Part shown: positions 20,091 through 32,200 of the stretch, piece by piece
Layout: each line of letters begins with the position of its first letter
How positions within the stretch are numbered: the stretch's first letter is position 1
Source: Sinotaia quadrata
Taxonomy: Eukaryota > Mollusca > Gastropoda > Architaenioglossa > Viviparidae
Direction of reading: 5' to 3'
Assembly (NCBI GenBank): GCA_028829895.1
Contig: CM054177.1
Coordinates: forward strand, 79,134,163-79,198,162
DNA length: 64,000 bases
The notes under the pieces: generated by a model
Database searches by the model: none
What the model saw: only the letters and a program-made list of their open reading frames with translations
What the model was told of the DNA's origin: nothing
Position numbers and translations under genes: made by a program

Positions 20091-22002
20091 GCTTGTTAAT
20101 ATTAAATGTTTGTACTTTTTATGAAATCATTATTTTGGCATAGCAATATTTCTTTTTTCATTTTATGTAACAACTGTCAAAAACTTTTTATTGTTATAGA
20201 ATATAGATAATTGCTTTGTGTATTGAAAAAAGTTGGGGAAGGGAGTTGTAATATTTTTTTTTCTGAGACACATCAAATCCACAAATCAAATGGCCTCTTT
20301 CCTACCCATTGTTATTATGTGACCATAGACTAAATCAAATTCATGGCATAAAATACAGTATGTTGGTGGTGATGGGAACCAGCATTTGACTTTAATTATC
20401 TCCCCCCTTGGCTATACTTGGTTTATCAGAGCACCACCTTATAGCTCCTGTTGGTTGTGGACATCAGCAAGTATTAAAAAATACATTTTTTTGGTATGTT
20501 TTGTATAAATGATATTGTGTCAATCAAACATTAATATTATAATGATTTAAATAAACATTCATCAAACATTTCTTAGTCTGGCTGTTTATAAAGCAATCTT
20601 TATCAATTTATTATTTAAAAAGTCACACATTAGGAACTTATGACCTTAAGGGTGGACACCAATGAAGAACTTTCCAAAATAGTAAATAAAAGATAAAAAC
20701 TGTTAATAAGAACCAATAAAATTATTTCCTAACTTTCAATTGAACTAAAATATTAATGGAAAAAAGTGATGTGAAACAATAATGATTAACTCAAATAATA
20801 AACACGAACACATTGTTAATCTAACATTCATTTCAGTCACCTTAAGTTCAAAGTAAAAAAAGTTACAAACAAAAAAAATGTGCAAATGCAATGTTTTTAT
20901 TTAATGAAAAACCAAAATAAAGAGAATGAAAGAGTTAAAAGGATTACACTGAATATCACATTGACGTGTGTGCATTTGAAGCTATGATACATTAGATTTA
21001 AAAATAGAATTCAAAAATACATAGGATGATCTAGATTTAAAATCTCTCTATTTTGTTACATTTTTGAGAGGTGTGAGAGTAGAAAGGAGTTTGATATTGT
21101 ACCTGCACAAACGAAAATATTCATACTGTATACATCAACAGATGCAATATTCACAATAAAAGAGGATTTAAAGCAAAATCATTTTCCAGATAAAATTCTG
21201 AACTTTTTTATTTCAACAAAAGCTTTGAAGAGTGGATTAAATTGAAATCTAATAGTAGGTTCATCACTTATTTGATACTGAAATGCGCAGATGCAGCCTG
21301 CCAATCCTACGTTCCCAAGTCACTGGGCGTTGTCTGTAGAATTAGGTAGGACCCGATTCAACTTTCAATTACAAGTATCTGAATGGGTTTTAGTCCACTC
21401 TCAACTATAATACTGACGTTGCATGTTGACTGGGGCACTCCCAAGGTGAGTTTTAGGGCTTTAGCCCAAGTGGAAGGAGCCTATTCAATAGGGGAATTCT
21501 TAAGTTTAAGAAGTGTGGGGGATATGTAGTGCAGCCTAGGCATTACAAATGCTAAGAATTGTTATAGCTTTTGCTCCCAAGCAGGTTTAGAGACTGATTT
21601 CATGAGGTTTATTTCTGTTGGCTGATGTTATGCACTGGTTTATAAATGTTCATTCCACTGGCAGCTGTCTTGGAATATTACTCCAAGAAATTTTATATTG
21701 GTTTTCTATTTCTAATCCATTTTCAATTTAGGGTAATTTCTTTTGGTTTTTGGTTTAGTTTGATAGATAGTGGCTTAAAGGGATGGTTAATGATGTTTTG
21801 TAACTTAAAGGATGGTTAATGTTTTGTAACTTTATAGTAACTACAGGTACAATTGACATTTTGCTATGTCAAATGACGCTAAGAATCTTAATTAATTGAG
21901 TTTAAACAAATCTAATAAGTGCATACACATAAATAGTAACTCTGTAATAGATTTTTCATCAAGGAATGTCACAAACAAGCCATTTCATGGAAAAGTTTGT
22001 TA

Positions 22003-22155
22003 TTTTAAAGCAGCATTTCTCAAACTCTCAGCTCATGGCACATTGTTTCGCCAACACACCCATACAGTAGACGGAAGTACTGGGCTTAATAAAAATAATG
22101 TTTGCTTTTTTTTTTTTTTTTTGTAACACACACCTTGAGAATCTCTGCTTTAAAG
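22003..22155. mobile_element. hAT-like MITE, 137 bp
   Basis: Element 22011-22147 begins cagcatttctcaaac and ends cttgagaatctctg; the outer 13 bases form an imperfect inverted repeat of hAT type. The flanking 8-mers ttttaaag (22003-22010) and ctttaaag (22148-22155) differ at one base. No coding capacity; it contains a long poly-T tract. Confidence 0.75.
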
Positions 22156-23534
22156 GATATATTTTTAAACTGTGCACAAGTCAAGCACGTTTACAGGAGA
22201 CTGTGTACTTTCTTTGGTCACAAAGATTTACCATTGATTTATTGATTATGGGTTATACATTGTGTAGTTTTCTTTTAATCAATAAATCAAAAGGTAAATT
22301 TTGTCACTAAAGAATACACTCAAGTGACCTTTTGTGATTTTAAATCTCAATAGGTTTATGGAAAATTATGAGTTTCAAGGCACCTAAATAATTATACACA
22401 TCTGTAATTCAGTGCAATCACAAACATCTTTATTGGAAACATTTCTTTTACTGTAAGGAACCTCACACTTGATTAAATTAAAAATGCTTGTTTCCAATGG
22501 AATACCAATGGTATTCACTGTTCTTGTGTGTATAGTGCAACTGGAGTGCCAGTACACATATGTAAACACAAGTTGCACCTGACTTCAAGTAATAATTATG
22601 AAACTCTAGGACAATAATCTAACATAGAAATTGACATTCTACTGTATCTTGTATAGATTATCAATTAAAATGTTAGGTCACTCAGTGATTGAGCTAACTG
22701 ACTTTAGTTCACTGCAGTAGTTTGTGAAGGAGAGTATATCTTTAGATAAGTCTGACAACTAGACAGTGCTGAAAGAGTGACAGGAGAGAATTTGTCATTT
22801 TTACACCAGTAAAGCTGTATCTCTACTCACTAAAATATTATGTGACTGACAAATAAGTGTCTTGATAAATCAGTTGAGAGTCACATTAGGAATTGAAGTC
22901 TTCAATATAAAACTATAAGGACAATGTATAATCCTAGTGTAAGAGTGAGGTTTGATTAATTTTTTTTTAAATCCACTATAGGCAGTTTTCAAGTTTGAAT
23001 AAAAAAAAAACCTAAGACGTTTATGTCAAGATTTCATTTTATAACCTTATAATTTTTATTAATAAAATGTATATGTGAGTTTCTACTAAAATCTGCTCTC
23101 TTTAACTTAAAAAAAATAAATAAATTGAAAATGTGAAAAAATTATCTGACGGAACAAGTGTTATTACTGACAAAGTTAATCTTGAACAAATAAAAATTAT
23201 TATGGAATGATCTTTTTGTTACATGAATCTAAACATACACATACACATCATGATAGTTTTATAAACAACCAAGTGCAATTTTAAAGGAATCTAAACAAAC
23301 TCAGTGAATTAAACACATACAAGTTACAATGGGGGAGAGGGGGACAAATCAGTACAATGTGCACAAATACATTCAAGTTATAATGAACTGGAAAATAAAA
23401 TAAATAAATTCACACAGGGACTGGTGTTAACAGTTTAATAGATACTTTATTTTACAATGTTTATATATATATATATATATATCGGACAAGAATTTCACTG
23501 AGAGAATTAAAACCACCTGATAACATTGGTTTGA

Positions 23535-23820
23535 CCTTTGAAAAACACTTTAATGCAAAGTTTCAAGTGCACTAGTTGAACTTCTTTCATACCTGACATA
23601 TTTCTCATCAGACCCAGATATTCAGGACAAATATGCTATTAGCAACTGTAGAATAAGAATGCATTATGATTGGTTAAAGAAGACTACTGTGTACCTCGAC
23701 CTGAATACTAATAATGTATATTAATTAAAATTATGTATTATTGTGTATTATCATTCTTACATAAAGCATGTCCTTTGCCAAACATTTCAATGCGAAGTTT
23801 TAAATGCACTAATTCAAAAC
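23535..23820. repeat. Diverged direct repeat, two copies
   Basis: A roughly 47-bp segment (cctttgaaaaacactttaat, then gcaaagtttcaagtgcacta) recurs in changed form about 235 bp later. A fragment of the same phrase (aaacactttaatgcaaag) is also found near 52,198. It is probably part of a dispersed element. Confidence 0.5.
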
Positions 23821-26096
23821 AAAGGTGAAATGGGGTTCCCAATCTCTTCTACTTCCATATCTCATATTATTCACTGGTCTCAAATAGATATTCAACATTA
23901 ACATTAGCAAACATCAAAATATTATGAACTCATGAAGTGGTTGAAAAGACATACCTCAAAGAAAGAAAGAAAGAATAAATGAATGAATGAATAATGCTAA
24001 TAATGTACAATAAGTTAAAATAATATATTAATGTACATTTTTCATAAGACACATTGTGAGTTTGATATCCAGTAATAAAAAGGAAAGAGCTTATCCACAA
24101 AAGAGTAAACAAATTAGTAATTGTAAATGAATCATTAAAAACGTTTGCAGTAACATTTTAAATATAAAATTTACAACCAAATAAGAATAGAGCAGTACTA
24201 GTCCTCTGTCACACCTAGTTTCATCATCAAGCTACAGAATGTAAAATATTAAAATTGAAAGCATATTTTTATTCTTAATGTTTATTGCTGCATCTGGTTA
24301 AGAGCACTAAAAGAGATTATGAGTGATAATTCTCCCAACAATCATCCTGGTACAAATGTTGTCTATAAATGTATACTGTTCAATTGTTTTTAAATGTATA
24401 AATAAACATACCATTTTAAAATGAATTGTATTGTCATGTTTAATCAAGGGGGCTTGGGGAAAATATAGTTTAATTTAAAAAGAAATATGCAATATGCCTG
24501 ATAGAACTTTATGTATTTATTAAACTAAAATAAATAGAATATACAAATATAAATAACAGCAAATAGATGCCCCATGATTTAATAACTGACAAATTTATAA
24601 TAACTGTTATTACAATTTAAAAATGTTTCAAATATGTAATTAAGAAATAAACAGCATATACAATTATAAATGACAGATGTAATCTCCCAGTGAAATCATA
24701 CGAAAAATAAATTTATCAAAACGATACAAATCAGAAACTGAATTTATGTTTTTTTAAAAGAAAAGATATTTCATTAATATTAACAATGAATAATGATGGA
24801 AAAAAATCCAAAAATCTTCAATCCACAGACCTAGGCTACATAAGATACAAATATTTTTTTATTGAATTATCCAGGTAATCTTCAATCTTTATTCTTTTGA
24901 CATCATGGAGGCATTACATATTCAACCCAACACTTGCCTATGATGAATATTACTAATTCAAATAAGTTAAACTGTGGTCAAAATAAAATAAAAGACATGT
25001 CAACACACTTATAAGTACATTACTTAGCTGCTAGAACAAGAGAGGAAAAAAAATGGCATGCATTACCACACTAAAAACAGTTTACTGCAATTAAAGAAAG
25101 AAAAGTAAACACTAATTCCTAAGCTGCTAGACCTTGTGAACTAAGGTAATGAAGCATAACCTCCTGTGCATGCTTTCTTGGACCCTTTGTGAACGAATGG
25201 TCATTTAAATATAAAATGGAGGAATACACACACAGATAAGTCAGAACTTTGATAATCACATTTACATCAGTGGATAAAAATAGAAAATGAAGAAATTCAA
25301 ATAAAGCAAGACAGTGAAAAGAGCTTACAAATAAATTTATCTAATTTTGATTAATTACCAAAACATGATTGTTATTTTGTTTTGTTTCATTTTTACAATA
25401 CATAAGATTACAAAGCACAATCTTTTTATTACAAATAAGTGGACTCAAAATCTTTGGTATTCTGATATGTACATTCACACTCATAATCATAAATATTACT
25501 GATAAAAAAAAAATTTAATATCACAGCCCTACCCATTTCATAGAACAATAATAAAAAAATAAAATATAAAATACTCCTTTTTCTATGAAGCAATTATTTT
25601 AAATGATAAATTAAGTTTGTGAAGGAAAACAACTTGCACCCAGAGAGAAAAGTGAAAAAGAGTAAAGCCTAATTTTGTCACAAAGGAGAAAAAAAAAATT
25701 TTTTGTTTTGTTATATGTCCAAAAGGAGGGGAGACTGAAAGTCTTGCAGCCTATAGCGTTAATCATTTTGTCCAATCTGACCCTTGGTCTTTCAAGGCTT
25801 ACCATCCCATTTTTTCAAGCCTGCAATTCAAAATGTGATTTGCTAATGCCTAGAACTTCAACACATAATAAAGTTTTAGCAAACAATACACAAAATACTT
25901 TATTTTACAATTTCGGAAGAAATTATGAATGAAAATCTTAAAATTATTTAGTTTGTAAACTAAGGCAAATCATAACAAAACTATCACTAATATTGCCTTT
26001 ACCCCATAAATATAAAATAAACAACAACTGTCTTAATAGCAACCAAACTAGTTTCTATATTTTTTCAAATGCAAGAAAACAGATATCAGTGCTTCT

Positions 26097-26222
26097 TTAG
26101 ACAACTTTTATCTCCCCTTTGCACTTGGGACAACAGTACATAGTCAGGTTGTCATGACGAGCTTTTGGGTGAAAACGCTCTTTGGTTTTGGGAGATTCCA
26201 AAAGTACAGTAGGCATGGTGTG
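26097..26222 (-). CDS. BLZF1: BLZF1 last coding exon: GRASP-binding tail
   Basis: Encodes residues 417-457, HTMPTVLLESPKTKERFHPK through LTMYCCPKCKGEIKVV, then TAA. Acceptor tttccag in phase 0. The Cys cluster and hydrophobic carboxy terminus are the parts that bind the GRASP55 PDZ groove, with a zinc ion, in the mammalian complex. Confidence 0.88.
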   Translation of the reverse strand, partial: HTMPTVLLESPKTKERFHPKARHDNLTMYCCPKCKGEIKVV

Positions 26223-29200
26223 CTGGAAACTTGGTGGTGTTATTTGCTTGGAAAGCAGCTGCATACAAATAGATATTCAACACTAACAATGAAACTGAAA
26301 TTGCATGGGATTATCAAACAATTTAACAACAATGGGTTAATATGTCTAACTTTACTTTTAGAACAACAACTTGTTCTTGGTGACTTTTATTACAGTTAAC
26401 AAATAATGGCAATTAAATGACATGTTTAACTGTGCGTAACTGGTTACATCACTTACAACTGTTCCATAAACATTTTTAAAAGCATCTTGTTCTTTTGACT
26501 TTTATTATATTTAACAAGGTGACAATGTTAGAGCAATAACAAAACTACTGCAAAGTGTAGAGTCTTACTAATTTATGTCTAAGGGTGGGTGTGGGTTATT
26601 TAAAAGAGAATTGGTAAAAGAGTACAACAGAGTGCAATAGTTTTGTTGATAGTTATGCAGAGACTCTAAACAAGATGCATGTCCTGAATAATTCAGATAA
26701 AATGAGTTTAACACATCTTGATGCATCTATGAAAAGAAAAAAAAAATGAATAATTTTAGTTCCATCTTCATTCTGCTGCAGTTATAGTGATTAATCACAA
26801 AAACAGTCTACAAAAAAACACAATTAACTTACCTCATGAGCAAATAATTCTGCCCTGGTCAAAGTGTTTTCCCAAGATTCCTCCATAGGCAGAACAACGC
26901 TGGAACCAACATGTGCTGGTAGCAATCTGAATCGAACTGCTTCTGACAAATCTTTGATACTTTTGGTTAAGTCTAAGATGTTAGTGTTAGCCAGACTATG
27001 AGACTTTTGTGCATTTAAAGGATCAAAGGCTGCCTTCACTTGTTGCAGACATCTTTAAAATATACAAGAGAATATAAAACAATGAAAATATATTTACAAG
27101 ATGGATTTATGATCATCACTTCTGATACTTATTGTGATTGTTACTCTTTTAGAGGAAAATGAAAAAACACCACATTTAACTATGTGCATTTGTAAACAAA
27201 ACTTATGATTAGACAAAAATTTCATCTAATATAGAATTAATTAGATCATAAAATTTAAGGGGGGAAAAAAAGTAATGAGAAAATATTCCAAAATAAAATT
27301 AATAAGTGTAAAGAAAGCCAAATACCCCTCAAAAAGCAATCAATACATAAATATTTAAAAAAATAATAGTTACAGCTTTATATATCATCAAATACAGAAA
27401 CAAGTTGAGTGGCAAAATGACTACAAAGTCTGTAAGAAAATAATGCAATGTGCTAAACCTGCTGCTAGATACATAAAGGCACATTTACTTGCAATCTTTT
27501 AACAGCAAGTGCACATAATTATCAATATATCAGGTTTAGCCTTCTTACTTGTAAGTCTGCAACAGAACTGTGCGCACTTCAAAGCGCTCATTCAAAAGCT
27601 GTTGCACTGCCTGCTGAGAATCCTGGTACTGGGAGCTGTAAAATGCTCTGGCTGCAGCCAATTCTTCAACCATCACTCTGCAAATTCAACAGTGACTTTC
27701 ATTTCAACACCTCTCAAAAACACTATAGATAAGGTATTAAAACACTAATAACAGGAAAGAAATTTCTTTACATAAAGTATTTTTTCCTTAATACATGTAC
27801 TTGCCAAGTGAACATACTATAGATGGTGTGTGGGAGTCATACACATTCAAACTAGGACCAAGAGACCCACACCCTCTAAGGGAAGATAAATGATTATAAA
27901 GCTTAGTCATAAAATAAGTCTTATGACTGATGTCCCTAGTTAGTACACCAAAAGAGTTGAAAAGCAGAAAGGCTGGGAGGAGATTTTCCTGGTAGCTAGG
28001 AAATATATATATATATTGCAACAAGCAAAAACAAGTGAAAAATGCTAGGCTAGGTAATAAAATGTTCTGCTTGTGAGAAATAAAAGGGATGGGCTACCAA
28101 ATCGGGTCAGAGACCAAAGTAGACATATCCTACAGACAGAATCTAGAGACTGTACATGTCGTTTCAACCACTACCACTACAATCTTCTTCAAGGCAACAT
28201 TTCTGTACAATTAATGATAAAGTGAACAAGACAGTTATAATTTCAAGGACTTTAATCTTATGCTTAGTAATTGTATGTAGAAAGCACAGGTATTCACAAA
28301 TTTTCATCCTGAACTATCATAACATTATTTTAAATAAATTATATATTTTAAAGGCAAATAATGTATCTGTATAATAAATATTTATTTTGAAAATCTACAA
28401 AATAAATATTACTAGCATCAACACACCTGATTAGACTGTCATGCAAACACTCGTGAAAGACTGAAAGAAAAACTGTATTTGTAGTACTTTCTGCTCTGAG
28501 TGAGAATGGCAAAAATTATATGAATAGTAATTATGGTCCTCAGCCTTCAAAATAATGCAGAGAAATATGCTATGCATGCAATATGTATCAGGCATCTTCG
28601 TACACACAAGTGACAGCTCAAAAGACACTGAAATTCATTAGTAAGCAGTGACACACAACTTGAAACAATGCAAATCACTTATAATTTGAATTTGATATAA
28701 AAGAACTGTAGAAGTATGACTAGACTAAAACTTATTTTTTTTTTACTGTTTCATTTCTTCAATTTTGGGGTGTAAAGAGTTAAAATTTCTCAAGGGTGAA
28801 CATTCTACATATTTTTTTTAAATAATTTTTCAGCATGCCTAAATTATTCAATTAGTAAACAACAACTAACAAATACAAAACAGTTGCGAGAGTTTAATAT
28901 AAAGTATCCACCGGCCACTGATAATCTTCAGATCTAGCCCATCACTCTCATCCAAAAGGAAAACAATATAATAATAACAATACTGTGCTGTCTCTTTAAT
29001 GATGTGCATGTATTATACACAATGTTAGCAGATCAATGTAATTTTAGCTAAGATTGCTAGTGCCAAATTGAGCATTTAGACTTCAATATTTTTCTTACAC
29101 TATGTCCATCATGTCAGAAAAATGTATAAAGAGCAATGTCATTTAAATTTGTAGATAATATAGATCTATTTATGTTGTCGCAGTAAGGTTTATCACTCAG

Positions 29201-32200
29201 CTAGAGAGAGGTGTCACTCTACCTTAACCTGGTTATTCTGATATATCGAAATGGCAGGTGAGAAATTTTATAAGTTTTAACAGCAACAGACTGACCTAAG
29301 TCATAAAAATGAAAACAATAAAAAGACAGTAATAATCACAAGCAAGCATGCTTTTCAGTTCATCTGCTATTTTTAATTGTTCGTCTAGCAAAGACAGTGT
29401 TTTTAAATAATAAATAACTGTTTAATCCTGAAAATATGGCAACAAAAACTCTAAAATTCTGAGCCATAATAGATACAAGGGATGTACTTATTCCCAGCAA
29501 AATAAAATCTCAATAAAAGTGATTACAACCAAAATATATAACTAGAAATAAATTACAAAGTCTTGCTCTATCTATACATCCTTTAAGAACAAAATAACTA
29601 CAAACAATAAAATAAAAGATTGAAGATTGAAATTGTAGTCATCTGTGACAAAATAATTAAAACCAGAGATGACCAATTTAAGAGGCATTTGTTCTCATTG
29701 CCAAAGTGCGATTGTACACTCTGGTAGTAGAAGAATAATTAAGTATACCTATATGATGAAAATAATCCAATATATATAAGATAATCAGAATATTCTATCA
29801 TTGTGTGATTAACAAATTCAGCCTAAAATTTACATTTTTGATTTTTTCAAAAATGTAGCACACATTTTTAATTGACATCCAGCTGAAAGCTGATGGACTG
29901 ACTTACCTGTGAGTTCCAAGAGTTCATTGTATTAGACATAAATGATTTTTTAAATATTTTTTTTAAGTGGCAATGTCTGGAAAGATAAATGATTAAATAA
30001 AACTGGCCTACACTTCCAAGAAGGGTACTGCGTGAAATATTACAGTATGAAATTGATCTTAACCTGCCAACAAGGTACTTGTGTGAAATATTACAGTATA
30101 AAATTGACCTTCACCTGCTTGCAAGGTATTTGCTGCGCCACATATCAGCCTGAATAGATATCTGGTCCAGATTCTCATAATCCTCAGTCATCTTCTTTGT
30201 GAAGTCTCCCAGATTCATTGCCATCTCAGCACGGTCTCTATATGTCAAGCATAATTTCAAATAATAAGTCACACATTTCATGTATTGTAAAAAAAGTATC
30301 TATATTTTCACCATTTCTTTGAGCAGTGGTCTCCAAAGTAAAAAAATACAAATGATCTAATTCATTACTATTAGATTCAAAGACAGTGAAATTACATGTT
30401 CAGTTAATAAAAGATTTACAGTACACTAAATAACCAGATATTAAAAGTAAAAAAAAAACAAAAAAACTAGTATAAGGAAACTAGCGCATTCTTCATTAAA
30501 AAGAATATTTATATAAACAAAATAACCTCCTACCAACAATGACTAAGCTGAGTTCTGAGTTGTTAATGAAGCTACCATCAGTCTTTCAAAAGGTGGTAAT
30601 TTTTAGTGTTCCTTGTAGTAATGAGCTATTTAAAGGGCTGGTTTATTTCTCATTTTTTATTGAGCTTGATCAAGAAATCTCATTTCATTTTACTCCTGCA
30701 CAGAGGACATACATGAACTTGCACCATTGACTGAGAGTGAAATTCTTTATCTACATATGCAGAATTTTTCAATGTAAAGCAATGTATATGTAAGTAACAA
30801 ACATAGGTTTAAAATTTATTGCTCACGTCACTTCCAAGATTATTTCTAAAAATTATAAATAATTACTTTATAATTATGTACTTTCAAAAGCAACAGTTTA
30901 ATAGTTGTTACGAGATTGTTTTGTTTTTTTAACTAACATGTCTTATAATATTAAGGTGAATTCTACATGTTTACAAATAAATAATAGTTTTAACTGTTTT
31001 TATTTAGAGTTATCCTTTCATTTACTCATTTACTGTATGGAGATGATGGAACTTCCAGTTGAGTAAGAAATGAATGCCTTATTTTATTCAATAAATTCAC
31101 TATTCTTTCACCTCCAGACATAAAGAGTTTTTAAACTTTTATTTTTTTTAACAAAACAATCCATGACTTAAAGTATGTTATACACTTTCAACAATCAAAT
31201 GGAAGGCTACAGACTGTTACTCAGTACATACAAAGAAGCCTTTACAGAAGTCATACAACCCACAAGTTTGCTGTCATATGAAATGGTACAGAAACATATA
31301 AACAATACATTAAATTTATTTTTAATATTTTAAAAATCTGTTATATGGTATGCATTCTGAAATTTCTGGAATAAGTGGCAAGATTTTCCAGAATAAACAG
31401 AAGAGGATGGGAAGTCTGTGAAAATGTAAAACATCCGGTTGAGTAAGTTACTTCCCTTTCTTCTAAAGCAAGTAGTATTATGGCTACACAAAAAAGAAAA
31501 AGTAATTTTTAAATCATGATTTTTACAAATGAAATAAAGCTAATAGCACAATGGAAATCAGTAAAAATGCTAATTCCTTAGACATTCACAAATTTTCATG
31601 AATCATCCTCAAAACACCAATTCTAATGAATTTTCAAAAAATTGAAATGACCTCTCAGATTTCATAAATTTGTACGGTTTATATGAATTCTGTAATTTAC
31701 TGCACTTTCAATTATCAAATAACAAAACAGAGTAACTGTGGTGACTAATCTAGCCAAATCTTCAATTAACATATAGATAAATGTGATAAATGAGGTAACT
31801 AATTTTGCCAAATTCAATTAACAAATAACTAGACGTAATAAATATAGTGACTAACCTAGACAAACTTTCAATTATTAGACAACTAGACCTGATAAATGTG
31901 GTAACTAATCCAGTCAAACCTTCAATAATCAAATAAGCAAATATGATATCTTGTTTACTAACCTAGCTAAATTTTCAATACGACGTTCAAAGTCATCTCC
32001 AACAGAGGCTACCAGGAGACGCTTGAGTTCAGCATTCACTTGTAGCTGTATTTCAAGCTGTGATTTTAATTTCTGCACTTCCTGTTTAGCCTTGTCCAAT
32101 TTTTCTGCATCTCCTGGACCTTCAATTGCCCGTACCAGAAGACTGGAATCTGGGAGAGGAACTTCAACAAGAGTCATGCCATGAGCACATTTCAAACAAG

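Larger units (their letters stand above)
20100..26096. other. Intergenic / probable BLZF1 3' UTR and flank
   Basis: AT-rich DNA without a supported coding region. The part next to 26,096 must contain the 3' UTR of BLZF1 (- strand), but I could not place its poly(A) site among many candidate signals. Other contents are the small MITE at 22,011, an AT microsatellite at about 23,462-23,482 and a diverged direct repeat at about 23,537 and 23,770. Confidence 0.4.

Noticed and set aside
30315..30345. hAT-like end cagtggtctccaaagt in a BLZF1 intron
   Set aside because: It resembles a hAT terminal repeat, but I could not find a matching inverted end or an 8-bp target-site duplication nearby.
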